From Methylobacterium sp. Leaf123 (GTDB lineage: Bacteria > Pseudomonadota > Alphaproteobacteria > Rhizobiales > Beijerinckiaceae), in the NCBI RefSeq assembly GCF_001423405.1, contig NZ_LMNS01000005.1:23354-87353 (forward strand): 64,000 nucleotides of DNA, in the 5' to 3' direction. The notes under the pieces were generated by a model. That model made no database searches. It saw only the letters and a program-made list of their open reading frames with translations, and was not told where the DNA came from. Below are positions 16,541 to 26,463 of the stretch, one piece after another; position 1 is the stretch's first letter; each line of letters starts with the position of its first letter. The position numbers and the translations under genes are program-made.

Positions 16541-17314
16541 ATGCAGAGCTTCGACTCCGACGGCGTGCAGATCGCCTTTATCGACGTACCGGCCAAGGAA
16601 GGTGCTTCCGGCGGCGGTGATCCCATCCTCCTGATCCACGGCTTCGCCTCGAATCACGCGGTGAACTGGGTCAATACGCTCTGGGTCCGCACCCTGACCG
16701 AAGCCGGCTACCGGGTCATCGCCCACGACAACCGCGGCCACGGGCAGAGCGAGAAGCTCTACGATCCCTCCGCCTACACCTCCGACCAGATGGCCGGCGA
16801 CGCGGTGCGGCTGCTGCGCCATCTCGGCATCGAGCGGGCGGACGTGATGGGCTATTCCATGGGCGCCCGCATCGCCGCGCATATGGCGCTCGATTACCCC
16901 ACGGAAGTCCGCTCGCTGCTGATGGGCGGCCTCGGCTTCAACCTCGTGGACGGGCGCGGCCTGCCGCAGGGCATCGCCGAGGCACTGGAAGCGCCCCCCG
17001 GTGCGCCTGCGCCGAGCCCGACGGCCGCCTCCTTCCGCACCTTCGCCGAGCAGACCAAGAGCGACCTGCGGGCGTTGGCCGCCTGCATCCGCGCCTCGCG
17101 CCAGACCCTCTCGCGGGCCGAGCTCTCGGCCATCGAAACGCCGACCCTGGTCTCGGTCGGCACGCTCGACACGGTGGCGGGCTCGGGCCCGGAACTGGCG
17201 AAGCTGCTGCCGAACGCCCGCGCCCTCGACCTGCCGAACCGCGACCACTCCACCGCGGTTGGCGACCGGCTGCACCGCAAGGGCGTGCTGGAGTTTCTCG
17301 AGCAACGTTCGTAG
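16541..17314 (+). CDS. Alpha/beta-fold hydrolase
   Basis: A 257-residue enzyme with the complete fold signature: oxyanion HGF at 33-35, DNRGHGQS, nucleophile S106 in GYSMG, acid D210 and base H236, giving a plausible Ser-Asp-His triad. There is no signal peptide. Substrate cannot be told from sequence; esterase or lactonase-like activity is typical. Its start is 140 bp from the divergent FkbM gene. Confidence 0.85.
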   Translation: MQSFDSDGVQIAFIDVPAKEGASGGGDPILLIHGFASNHAVNWVNTLWVRTLTEAGYRVIAHDNRGHGQSEKLYDPSAYTSDQMAGDAVRLLRHLGIERADVMGYSMGARIAAHMALDYPTEVRSLLMGGLGFNLVDGRGLPQGIAEALEAPPGAPAPSPTAASFRTFAEQTKSDLRALAACIRASRQTLSRAELSAIETPTLVSVGTLDTVAGSGPELAKLLPNARALDLPNRDHSTAVGDRLHRKGVLEFLEQRS

Positions 17315-17451
17315 CGGCGTTTTTTTCGCGCAGAGCCCGTCCCGCCCGCGCTGGAGCCAAGCCGAACGACCTATTGGTGGTAGATCGTTTGACGGACTGC
17401 GCCGAAGGCCCGGACCGCCCCTAAGCTGTGGCCCTTCTTCGGGAATGGGCC

Positions 17452-17916
17452 ATGCCGGGTCGGACTTCGCAGACAGCCGCGAACGGCGTTCTTCGCTCGG
17501 TCGTCGCGGATGCCCTCGCCAGCGCGCTCATCCTCCTCGCGATCCTGCTGCTGGTGTTCGGCGGCGCAGTCCTGGCGCGGCCGAAGCTCACCTATGACGC
17601 GGGCAAGGCCTTCGGCTTGAGCCACCTCGCGACCGACGAAGGCTGCCGTTCGGCCAAGCTGGCGGGCCGAGTCGTGAAGCGGGCATTCAGCCGCGACGAG
17701 CTCTCCCTCGAGTCGGTCATCCTTGAGGAGCAATCCGGCCAGTGGACCTTCATCAATGTCGAGGACGGCTATCGAACCCTCGACGCCGCCACCAACGGCG
17801 CGGTCAACCACTCCCTCGAAACCCTGCTCAGCGTCGGCAAGCCGGTGTCGCTCCGCATCCTCGGATGCGGGGCAGCCGCCCGGACGCTGACGCTCGACGC
17901 CGTGCGGCCGCTCTGA
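17452..17916 (+). CDS. Conserved-looking protein with one N-terminal membrane segment
   Basis: A 154-residue protein. After a short basic N-terminus there is a single transmembrane helix (about 17-42, LASALILLAILLLVFGGAV). A periplasmic domain of about 110 residues follows with two cysteines (EGCRSAK and LGCGAA) that could form a disulfide. ATG 17452 is preceded by GGGAATGGG; a GTG at 17428 is also in frame. No known family recognised. Confidence 0.6.
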   Translation: MPGRTSQTAANGVLRSVVADALASALILLAILLLVFGGAVLARPKLTYDAGKAFGLSHLATDEGCRSAKLAGRVVKRAFSRDELSLESVILEEQSGQWTFINVEDGYRTLDAATNGAVNHSLETLLSVGKPVSLRILGCGAAARTLTLDAVRPL

Positions 17917-17940
17917 GCGGATCGGCGTGCCTCTGCGAGG

Positions 17941-18716
17941 TCAGCTCTTCAGCCGGTACCCCGTGCGGAAGATGTAGGTCACGAGGCCAAGGCACAGCGT
18001 CAGGAAGGCCAGCGTCGCGGCGATGCTGACGCCGACCGCGACGTCGCCCTTGCCGAAGAAGGCCCAGCGGAAGCCGCTGACGAGGTAGACGACCGGGTTG
18101 AACAAGCTCACCGCGCGCCAGAACGGCGGCAGCATGTCGATGGAGTAGAAGCTGCCACCGAGGAAGGTCAGCGGCGTGACGATGAGGAGCGGCACGAGTT
18201 GCAGCTTCTCGAACCCGTCCGCCCATAGGCCGATCACGAAGCCGAACAGGCTGAAGGTCAGCGCCGTAAGCAGCAGGAAGAACACCATCCAGAACGGGTG
18301 CTCGATGTGCAGCGGCACGAACACCGAGGCCGTGGCGAGGATGATGAGGCCGATGATGATCGACTTCGTCGCCGCCGCGCCGACATAGCCGAGCACCACC
18401 TCGAAGGGCGAGATCGGCGCCGAGAGCAACTCGTAGATCGTGCCGGCAAAGCGCGGGAAATAGATGCCGAAGGCCGCGTTCGAGACGCTCTGCGTCAGCA
18501 GCGAGAGCATGATCAGCCCCGGCACGATGAAGGCGCCGTAGGGAATGCCATCGACCGTCTGCATCCGCGAGCCGATGGCGGCACCGAACACCACGAAATA
18601 GAGCGAGGTGGAGATCACCGGCGCGACGATGCTCTGCAAAGCCGTGCGCCAGAACCGGGCCATCTCGAAACGGTAGATGGCGAGAACCGCCGGGACGTTC
18701 AGCATGGATACGCCCA

Positions 18717-18720
<4 letters not shown>
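17941..18720 (-). CDS. ABC-2 type exporter permease
   Basis: A 259-residue inner-membrane protein with six transmembrane segments and the ABC-2 family signature [20 protein letters not shown] followed by [12 protein letters not shown]. It begins ATGATG, overlapping the TGA of the upstream ATPase gene, so the two are coupled subunits of one exporter. The YadH/NodJ type of permease is the closest in plan. Candidate substrates are lipid or polysaccharide related, but nothing in the neighbourhood identifies one. Confidence 0.9.
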
Positions 18721-19643
<923 letters not shown>

Positions 19644-19781
19644 CGGGGCTCGGGGCTGGCGGATGGGCCGCGCGCTATAGCACGCGGATCGGAGCCGCGA
19701 ACCCTGCGACAGCCGGTTACATTTCCCGCCGTTTCCCTGTCCCTGGCGCGCGATCGGCGGAACCAGCCAGCGCTCCAGGGT

Positions 19782-19853
19782 TTGACCGATTGTTCTCCTG
19801 CGACAATAGATCCCTCTCCGACCTGCCCTCGTTGCGATGGCGGGTCGTTTTTT
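19782..19853 (+). ncRNA. Orphan promoter-terminator pair; possible very short RNA
   Basis: On the plus strand TTGACC (19782-19787) is followed by a -10-like CAATAG (19804-19809, 16-base spacer). Soon after comes an intrinsic terminator: stem GACCTGCC / GGCGGGTC with one G-U pair (19820-19827, 19839-19846), then T6 at 19848-19853. Both flanking genes are on the minus strand, so neither needs a plus-strand terminator here. Any transcript would be only about 40 nt. Low confidence without expression data. Confidence 0.35.
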
Positions 19854-19862
19854 GTGCTCATG

Positions 19863-19899
19863 CCAAATCCGGTTGATCCCCTCGGGATGGCGGATTTGG
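19863..19899. repeat. Long hairpin downstream of the 4Fe-4S protein gene
   Basis: CCAAATCCG (19863-19871) and CGGATTTGG (19891-19899) are perfectly complementary, and within them GATCCC and GGGAT pair as well. It lies 7 bp after the stop of the minus-strand gene. No T-run follows on that strand, so an mRNA-protecting or REP-like hairpin is more likely than an intrinsic terminator. Confidence 0.5.
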
Positions 19900-19906
19900 G
19901 CTTCGC

Positions 19907-21961
19907 TCAGGCGCCGCGCGGGCTTGCCGATAGCCCTCCGGCGGCCTCGCGCTCGCGCAGGTAATCCTCGGTGGTGCGCGGCTTGGCCGGCGGCGCCGCG
20001 TGCGGGTCGAAACCCTGGGTCAGCGCGGCCTCGACGCGGCAATCGTCGCACATCATCAGCGAGCGGATGCGCTGCTCACCGGCCTCGCCTGAGAACATCC
20101 AGTGCCGCTCGCGCAGCTTGCCGATCACCCGCTCGATGGTGGCGCGGGTGCCGAACGGCTTGGCGCAGGTGATGCAGCAGAACGGCTCCTCCTCCTTCAC
20201 GATCCGGCGGGGCTCGCTCCAAGCCGCGAAGTCGATCTGCGGCTTCAGGCTGATCACGTCCTCCGGGCAGGTGGCCGCGCACAGACCGCACTGCACGCAC
20301 AGGCTCTCCTCGAAGGCCAGAAGCGGCCGGTCGGTGCTGTCCGACAGGGCGTGGGTCGGGCAGGCGCCGACGCAGGAGAGGCAGAGCGTGCAATCCTCCG
20401 TGCGGAATGCGAGCCCGCCGAACGGAGCCCCGGCGGCCAGCGGCACGGCGGCGACCGGCGTCGGGGCCGCGGCATGCATCTCGCGAAAGGCGAGGCGCAG
20501 CATCTCGCGCTTGCCGCCCACCGGCACGAAGCCGGCAGGCGCCGGGGTCGCGCGGCCGGGGACATCCGAGCGAAGCGCCGCACCGAGCGCGTCGGGGTCG
20601 TCGGTCTCGATCAGGGCGACGGTCGGCGCGTCCGTGCCGGTGCCGTAGCCGAGGGCGTCGGCGAGCGTCCGAGCCAGGGCGACGGTGCGGTGCAGGCTGT
20701 CGAGGTCGTGCTTCGGGCGCTCGCGCACGAGCACCCGCGCCCCGGCGGCGCCATAAGCGAACAGCGCAGCCAGAACCTCGGGGCCGAACTGCGTCACCTC
20801 GTTGACCCGTACCGGCAGGACATGGGCCGGCAGACCCTCGCCGTAGCGGCCGAGCGCATCGATCAGCGGCTCGCCATGGTCGCCGTCATGGAACAGCACC
20901 ACCGCATCCGCGCCACCGGCCGCCCGGTAGGCGCGCATCAGGCTGCGCAGGCGGCGCATCAGCGCGTCGGCCGGCGGTAAGGCGTAGTTGGCCGCGCCCG
21001 TGGGGCAGACGGCGGCGCATTTGCCGCAGCCGGCGCAGACGTAGGGGTCGATCGCCACCGTGTCACCGGCCGGCGCGATCGCCCCGGTCGGGCAGACGTC
21101 GAGGCAGCGGGTGCAGCCGGTGATGCGCGAGCGGGAATGCGCGCAAAGCTCGCCGCGGAAATCGATGAAGCGGGTCTTGTCGAATTCGCCGACGAGGTGG
21201 GAGGCCGCCATCACCGCGCGCTCGACCGCGGCCGGGTCGCGCGGATCGGCCCGCAGGTAGCCGCTGCGCAGCTCATGCGCGGGGAAGAGCGGTGTGCCGC
21301 CGGTGAGATCGACGATCAGGTCGCAGGTCGAGACTGCTCCGTCGCGCCCTGCCCCGAACACGAGGTGCGTGCGCGAGGACGGTGCCGGCAGGGCGTAATC
21401 GTCGATGCGCAGATCGAACGCGCCGAGATGGCCCGTCGCCCCGCGCACCGTGCCGCGGATCACCGGGAACTCGTTGCGGTGGAGCGGCGGGACCTCGCCC
21501 GGCCGGCTCAGCAGCACGGTGACGTCGAGATGCTCGGCCAGACGCCGCCCGGCCTCGATCGCCGCCTCGTCGCGCCCGTAGATCAGGGCGACGCCGCGGC
21601 TCTCCAGCGGCACCGTGCCGGCGACGGGGACTGCCTCCGCCGCCGCGGCGAGCAAAGCCGCCATCTTCGGACCGGCCCGGTCAGCCTGCGACGACCAGCC
21701 GGCGGTTTCGCGGATCTTGGCGAAGGTGACGCGCTCCTCTGCCGCCATCTCGGCGGCGATCTCTTCAAAGAGCGGCGCCTGAAGCGTGCAGGAGACCGTA
21801 ACGGGCAGGCCGGTCGTCAGGGCTTCGCGGTAACGGTCGAGTTCCCGACCGCAAAGCTGGTCGGCGGTGCGCACGCGGGTGCCGCAACCCTTTTCCAGGG
21901 CCGCGACATCGAGCGGCATCGTCTTCTCGCAGGAACAGGCGAACACGAGACGATCGGACAC
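19907..21961 (-). CDS. Large multi-cluster 4Fe-4S protein of the formate dehydrogenase locus
   Basis: A 684-residue protein. Ferredoxin-type motifs are C309-C312-C315-C319, C524-C527-C530-C534 and C555-C558-C561-C565. A fourth, incomplete one (C283-C286-C290, perhaps with C273) lies before them. The middle (about 350-420) resembles the MvhD-like domain of heterodisulfide reductase systems but lacks its cysteines. The C-terminus has a zinc-ribbon-like CCITC (595-599) and CDDC (638-641). No signal peptide, so cytoplasmic. It is divergent from the FDH accessory genes with a 140-bp shared promoter region. It may deliver electrons during FDH maturation, or connect to it, but this is inference. Confidence 0.8.
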   Translation of the reverse strand: MSDRLVFACSCEKTMPLDVAALEKGCGTRVRTADQLCGRELDRYREALTTGLPVTVSCTLQAPLFEEIAAEMAAEERVTFAKIRETAGWSSQADRAGPKMAALLAAAAEAVPVAGTVPLESRGVALIYGRDEAAIEAGRRLAEHLDVTVLLSRPGEVPPLHRNEFPVIRGTVRGATGHLGAFDLRIDDYALPAPSSRTHLVFGAGRDGAVSTCDLIVDLTGGTPLFPAHELRSGYLRADPRDPAAVERAVMAASHLVGEFDKTRFIDFRGELCAHSRSRITGCTRCLDVCPTGAIAPAGDTVAIDPYVCAGCGKCAAVCPTGAANYALPPADALMRRLRSLMRAYRAAGGADAVVLFHDGDHGEPLIDALGRYGEGLPAHVLPVRVNEVTQFGPEVLAALFAYGAAGARVLVRERPKHDLDSLHRTVALARTLADALGYGTGTDAPTVALIETDDPDALGAALRSDVPGRATPAPAGFVPVGGKREMLRLAFREMHAAAPTPVAAVPLAAGAPFGGLAFRTEDCTLCLSCVGACPTHALSDSTDRPLLAFEESLCVQCGLCAATCPEDVISLKPQIDFAAWSEPRRIVKEEEPFCCITCAKPFGTRATIERVIGKLRERHWMFSGEAGEQRIRSLMMCDDCRVEAALTQGFDPHAAPPAKPRTTEDYLREREAAGGLSASPRGA

Positions 21962-22101
21962 GATTGAACCTGAGACGATTGGGAGCGCGAGGGCCTTCGC
22001 GCGGAAGCCTGCCTTCCCTATACTCGTATCATTCTAAAACGACGAACGGACATGCGGGCGCAGGGACCCTTCCCAGGACCGTGCCCCGCCCGAGATCGCC
22101 T

Positions 22102-22860
22102 ATGACCCTCCCCCTCGATATCGGATCGCCGGGCTTGCGCCTCGCGCCGCTCGTCCTGCCGCCGGCCTTCACCGGTCTCGTCGCGGCGGGCTCCGCGGCG
22201 GGGCTGGCCTGCCGGATGGCGGAGAGCGGCGAGGCGGATGCCGCCACCCTCCTCATGGAAGAACGCGACGACGTCATCGCCTTCGCGGTGGTGCTGGCGC
22301 CGACCGAGCCGCTGGCCACGGCGCGGCGCGCGGTCTTCGTCGGGATGCAGGCGCTCGCCGATGCGGTCGGCGCCTTCGGGCCGCCGGAGATCCCGGTGAC
22401 GTTCCAGTGGCCCGATACGCTGAGCTTCAACGGCGCCCGTCTCGGCGGCGGCGCGCTGCATTGGCCGGAAGGCTGCGACGAGACCGAAACGCCGGACTGG
22501 CTGGTCTTCTCGGCGATGCTGCTCGCCTCGAAACGGGATGCGGGCGACCCCGGCCTGACGCCCGACTCGACCTCGCTCGAGGAGGAAGGCTTTCCGAAGG
22601 ATCTGCGCGAGCCCCTGGTCGAGAGCTTCGCCCGCCATCTCACCAAGGCGTTCGAGATCTGGGACGAGGACGGCGCCGCGCGCTCGACGGGCCGCTATCT
22701 CACCCGCCTCGCGCTGCCGCCGGGCGTTCGGGCGACGATCGAGCCGAGCGGCGATGCCCGGCTCGTCCATGCCGACGGCCGCAGCGAAACCCTGACGCTG
22801 CGGCCGGCGCTGGTCTCCCCGTCCTGGCGCGACCCGGCTACGGGCGGGGTGCGGCTGTGA
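22102..22860 (+). CDS. Biotin/lipoate A/B ligase-like protein (DUF4444 type)
   Basis: A 252-residue soluble protein that I place, from memory of the family, with the biotin/lipoate protein ligase-like group (FTGLVAAGSAAGLACRMAESG, then ALADAVGAFGPPEIPVTFQWPDTL). The classical BirA GRGRxGR motif and lipoate-ligase lysine are not obvious, so ligase activity is doubtful. ATG 22102 begins a chain of overlapping genes: its TGA overlaps the GTG of the next (GTGA). A ligase-like fold in a formate dehydrogenase cluster is unexpected. Confidence 0.7.
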   Translation: MTLPLDIGSPGLRLAPLVLPPAFTGLVAAGSAAGLACRMAESGEADAATLLMEERDDVIAFAVVLAPTEPLATARRAVFVGMQALADAVGAFGPPEIPVTFQWPDTLSFNGARLGGGALHWPEGCDETETPDWLVFSAMLLASKRDAGDPGLTPDSTSLEEEGFPKDLREPLVESFARHLTKAFEIWDEDGAARSTGRYLTRLALPPGVRATIEPSGDARLVHADGRSETLTLRPALVSPSWRDPATGGVRL

Positions 22861-23423
22861 GTGCGGGCAAGCTGCCGCGCACCCTGCGGCTCGACCCCTC
22901 CGACACCTTCGTCTTCGCGCAGGCCGCCGAGGCCGGCGAATGGGCGGTGACGGGCTCGTTCCTGTTCTTCGATGCCGACCTTTCGGCGCTTGCGGGCAAG
23001 GAGCGGGCGGCGTTCCGCTCCGGCTTCGTCGGCGTGCGCTCGCTCGGCTTCTCGACCCTCGTCGTCGTGAGCGAGGCGAGCGACGCTGAGCGCGAGGCGG
23101 CGATCGAGGATCTCGCCCGCCACATCCACGAGCGCTTCGGCGCACCGGATCGCGAGGCGGCCCGCGCCGCCGCCCGCGAGGAGATCGAGGTCGCAGCCTC
23201 GCTGTGCAATCTGCCGGTCGGCAGCGTCGTGGCCATGCATCGCAGCGCGCAGGATGGGGAAATCGCGGAGGAGTTCCGCACCCTGCACCAGCGCGCACCC
23301 GGCGCCGACCCGCTGCACGGGCGCGCCTTCCACTTCGTCGAGACCGACGAGGACGGGCCGGACGAACAGGCCGACCTCGTGGGACTTCTGAGCGACGCCT
23401 CCACGGGGGCTGAGAGAGCATGA
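22857..23423 (+). CDS. DUF6505-like protein of the FDH accessory set
   Basis: A 188-residue soluble, acidic protein starting at GTG 22857, which overlaps the preceding stop. It contains LRLDPSDTFVFAQAAEAGEW and SLCNLPVGSVVAMHRSA. There is no signal peptide or cysteine cluster. I match it to DUF6505 from memory of conserved FDH neighbourhoods; function unknown. Its last codons overlap the next gene (ATGA). Confidence 0.7.
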   Translation: MSAGKLPRTLRLDPSDTFVFAQAAEAGEWAVTGSFLFFDADLSALAGKERAAFRSGFVGVRSLGFSTLVVVSEASDAEREAAIEDLARHIHERFGAPDREAARAAAREEIEVAASLCNLPVGSVVAMHRSAQDGEIAEEFRTLHQRAPGADPLHGRAFHFVETDEDGPDEQADLVGLLSDASTGAERA

Positions 23424-24430
23424 CCGAGTTCTGGGTATCGAGCGGCCACCACCTGACGCAGCGCACGGGAGGGGGCGGCCTCGCCGTCACCGACGAGCTG
23501 ATCCTCGCCTATCTCGCGCGCCCCGAACTGGTGCCGCCGGAGGAGGCCTGCGCCGCCGAGCGCGCGCTGCATGCGAGCCTTCTCGCCGAGCCGCGCCGGA
23601 CCATCACGAGCGGTGAGATCCAAAACATCGCGGACGCGGATGCGCGGGAGAACTGGGAGGTGATGCTCGCCTTCCGCGAGCGGCTGCTCACGGCCCGCTC
23701 GGTCGAGGCCGCCTATCTCGCCCTCGTGCGCGGCGGGTTGCAGGGCGTGCCGGGGCTGTTCCTGACCCAACTCGTGCACCTCATCCTGCGCAACGCGCTC
23801 GACGGCTGCGAAGACCCGTTCGTGCTGCGCGCCGCCGAGCTGTTCTTCCGCGCCCAGCGCGCCAGCCTGCACGAGGGCGCGGTGCTGCTCGCCGATGCCG
23901 AGGTGATCGAGGCGCGCGAAGGCGGCGCACCGCTCTCGCCGCTCGTCACGATGCTGGGCAAGGAGGCGGCGAGCGAACTCGACGTGCTCAACGAGGAGAA
24001 CGCCTGGACCTATTGGAGCCGGTCGGACGCCTTCACCATGGCGCTCAATCTCGGCACCAGCGGCCGAAGCCGGGACGGGCTGGCGCGGGCGATCGAGGCC
24101 TTCGTGCGCCACCTCCTCAACGCCGAGGTCACGGTCACGCCCCTCGACCGGATGGAGGATCCCGACTGGCGCTGGTTCGTCGGGCTCGATGCGGAGGGCA
24201 CGCGGATCGGCAACGCGCTCTGGCGCGGTGAGACCCTGGACGACGCCGCCCGCGAGCGGGTGATCGCCGTGTTCAGCCTCACCTTCGCCGATCCGGCCCG
24301 GGTCGATCCGCGGGTCGGCGAACGGCCGGTCTATCTCCTGCTCGCCATGACGCCGGACAAGACCGTGCAGTTCAAGCCACAGAACCTCGTCGTCGGATTG
24401 CCGCTGGCCTCCGACCGAGCCGCCGCGTGA
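23420..24430 (+). CDS. DUF6352-like protein of the FDH accessory set
   Basis: A 336-residue soluble protein beginning MTEFWVSSGHHLTQRT. It is predominantly helical with few cysteines; a notable piece is LNEENAWTYWSRSDAFTMAL. The start overlaps the upstream stop by ATGA. I place it in DUF6352 from recollection of the conserved order next to periplasmic formate dehydrogenases. No catalytic motif is evident. Confidence 0.72.
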   Translation: MTEFWVSSGHHLTQRTGGGGLAVTDELILAYLARPELVPPEEACAAERALHASLLAEPRRTITSGEIQNIADADARENWEVMLAFRERLLTARSVEAAYLALVRGGLQGVPGLFLTQLVHLILRNALDGCEDPFVLRAAELFFRAQRASLHEGAVLLADAEVIEAREGGAPLSPLVTMLGKEAASELDVLNEENAWTYWSRSDAFTMALNLGTSGRSRDGLARAIEAFVRHLLNAEVTVTPLDRMEDPDWRWFVGLDAEGTRIGNALWRGETLDDAARERVIAVFSLTFADPARVDPRVGERPVYLLLAMTPDKTVQFKPQNLVVGLPLASDRAAA

Positions 24431-24438
24431 GGTCGGAC

Positions 24439-24957
24439 ATGACGCGCGAACAGATCCCGGAAGACCGCTTCGAGGTCGGCATCATCGTGGCCCGCCGCCG
24501 CCTGAAAGGGCCGTGGGCGAGCCATGCCTGGATGCCGGTCGAGGCGCTGCCGGCAGCACCCGAGACCGCGCCCTGGACCCAGCTCTCCGAGACCGAGGAG
24601 GAGGCGACCTTCTATGCCGGCGCCCACGAGGTCACGCTGCACATCGCCGAGACGGCGCATTACCGCGACAACCTCGTCTCAGGCCGCCCCTCGCTCTGGG
24701 TGACCCTGCACGCCGCATCAGAGGACACCTACACGGTGGCGAGCGTAACCGCCGATCCCTACGAGGGTGAATCGATGGCCGAGGGCATCGGCGAGATCGT
24801 CGAGGCGGTGCCGATGCCGCCGGAGGTGCAGGCCAAGCTGCTCGCCTTCTTCGAGGCCTTCCACATCGAGCGGAAGTTCGAGAAGCGGAAACGCGACCGC
24901 GCCGACCCCGAGGCCTTGGCGCGCCGCGCCCCCGGCAAGCAGGGGAAGCCGGAATGA
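24439..24957 (+). CDS. DUF3305-like protein of the FDH accessory set
   Basis: A 172-residue protein. The N-terminal FEVGIIVARRRLKGPW and the WMPVEALP segment are typical of DUF3305. A Lys/Arg-rich tail ends it (EKRKRDRADPEALARRAP). ATG 24439 has GAGGT six bases upstream; GTG 24427, overlapping the previous stop as GTGA, is an alternative. DUF3305 regularly lies beside DUF3306 and formate dehydrogenase genes. Biochemical role unknown. Confidence 0.78.
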   Translation: MTREQIPEDRFEVGIIVARRRLKGPWASHAWMPVEALPAAPETAPWTQLSETEEEATFYAGAHEVTLHIAETAHYRDNLVSGRPSLWVTLHAASEDTYTVASVTADPYEGESMAEGIGEIVEAVPMPPEVQAKLLAFFEAFHIERKFEKRKRDRADPEALARRAPGKQGKPE

Positions 24958-25664
24958 GCGACGGCTTCCTCTCCCGCTGGGCGCGCCGCAAGGAGGCCGT
25001 GCGCGCCACCGAGCGAACCGTTGCGCCCGCTCACCCGGATGCGGACGAGGCAGAAGTCAATCTCGACACGGAGGCGCATACCGGTGAGGGATCACCTGCG
25101 CCGCAGCCTGTCGTCCTGACCGGCGATGAACCGGAGGCGGGGCCGGACGATCTCCTGGCGAGGCTCCCCTCCCTCGACGCCCTGACGCCGGAGACCGATC
25201 TCACCGCCTTCCTCCAGGCCGGTGTGCCGACGGCCCTGCGCAACGCGGCCCTGCGGCGGATGTGGTCGCTCGATCCGGCAATCCGCGACTTCGTCAGCGA
25301 GGCGCGGGAATACGCCTATGACTGGAACACGCCCGGCGGCGTGCCGGGCATGGGCCCGCTCCTGCCCACCGACGACGTGAAGGCGATGCTGAAACGGATC
25401 GTCGACGGTGTCCCCGTCGCGGCCGAGGAGGAACCGGCCCCCGAGTCGCAGGAGGCTCCGACGGCGTCGTCGGAGGACGCCGCGGAGAGCGCCGACACGG
25501 CGCTCCCGGAGCCCGAGACCGACCCTGCAACCGCAAGCCTGCCGATGCCGATGCCGGACATGCACGCACCCGTAGCGGTCGCCGCCGTCGATGCCCCCGA
25601 AGTCGAACAGCCCACCCTCCCCCGGCCCCGCCTGCGGCGCCATGGTGGTGCGATGCCCTCGTAA
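24954..25664 (+). CDS. DUF3306-like protein of the FDH accessory set
   Basis: A 236-residue protein. It starts MSDGFLSRWARRKEA and has a conserved core at 60-145 (LTAFLQAGVPTALRNAALRR, then YDWNTPGGVPG), which are hallmarks of DUF3306. The C-terminal third is a low-complexity acidic/Pro/Ala tail ending in RLRRHGGAMPS. ATGA overlap with the DUF3305 gene. Likely cytoplasmic; role unknown. Confidence 0.82.
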   Translation: MSDGFLSRWARRKEAVRATERTVAPAHPDADEAEVNLDTEAHTGEGSPAPQPVVLTGDEPEAGPDDLLARLPSLDALTPETDLTAFLQAGVPTALRNAALRRMWSLDPAIRDFVSEAREYAYDWNTPGGVPGMGPLLPTDDVKAMLKRIVDGVPVAAEEEPAPESQEAPTASSEDAAESADTALPEPETDPATASLPMPMPDMHAPVAVAAVDAPEVEQPTLPRPRLRRHGGAMPS

Positions 25665-25751
25665 TTCACGCGCATTTCGATTGCGGCAAAGCCAAACGCT
25701 TTTTATTATCGATCCAAACAAGCGGTCCTCCAGGCGGGCCCGAGGGAAACG

Positions 25752-26387
25752 ATGAGTTCGGTCGCGTCCGTGATGGCACTTCCGGGAGATGAGGTGTCTG
25801 GAGTCGTCGGCGTTCCGGACGAGATCGACCTCCTGCGCGCGCAGCAATACGATCTTCTGGCTGCGCTGCTCGGACGGGCGCCGGGTTCTGCCCTGCTCGC
25901 GGCCCTCGCGGCCGTCAAAGAGGGCGACGGGATTCTTGGCCGGCAGGTCGCGGCCCTGCGCCGTGCCGCGGCGGAGACCGATACGGAGGCGGTAGAGCGC
26001 GAGTTCTTTGCGCTGTTCATCGGCGTCGGCCGCGGCGAACTTCTGCCTTACGCCTCCTACTACCTCACCGGCTTCCTCAACGAGCGTCCGCTCGCCCGCG
26101 TGCGCGAAGATTTCGCCGCGCTCGGCATCGAGCGGGACGAGTCGATGAGCGAGCCGGAGGATCATCTCGCGATCCTTCTGGAGGTGATGGCGGGGCTCGC
26201 GGCGGGGCGGTTCGAGGCGGAGCCCGGCATGCCCGCGCGCTTCTTCGCCCGGCACATCGAACCCTGGGCGGACCGTTTCTTCGCGGATCTGGAGAACGCG
26301 AAGGCGGGCCGGTTCTACCGCGCGGTCGGAGGGCTCGGCCGCGCCTTCATCGAGATCGAGGCGGAAGCCTTCGCCATGGAAGGCTGA
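25752..26387 (+). CDS. TorD/DmsD-family molybdoenzyme chaperone
   Basis: A 211-residue all-helical chaperone. The family signatures are LLPYASYYLTGFLNERPLA and EPEDHLAILLEVMAG. TorD proteins bind Tat signal peptides and help insert the molybdenum/tungsten cofactor into the catalytic subunit before export. Here the client is almost certainly the FDH alpha subunit two genes downstream. GAGGG precedes ATG 25752. An AT-rich 87-bp gap before it could hold a separate promoter. Confidence 0.9.
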   Translation: MSSVASVMALPGDEVSGVVGVPDEIDLLRAQQYDLLAALLGRAPGSALLAALAAVKEGDGILGRQVAALRRAAAETDTEAVEREFFALFIGVGRGELLPYASYYLTGFLNERPLARVREDFAALGIERDESMSEPEDHLAILLEVMAGLAAGRFEAEPGMPARFFARHIEPWADRFFADLENAKAGRFYRAVGGLGRAFIEIEAEAFAMEG

Positions 26388-26463
26388 AGGGCTGCTCCGT
26401 CGTGACAAATGAAATCGAGGCGCGTTGCCCTAGAGCAGGCAGCCGCCGGAGGAGACGAGGGTG

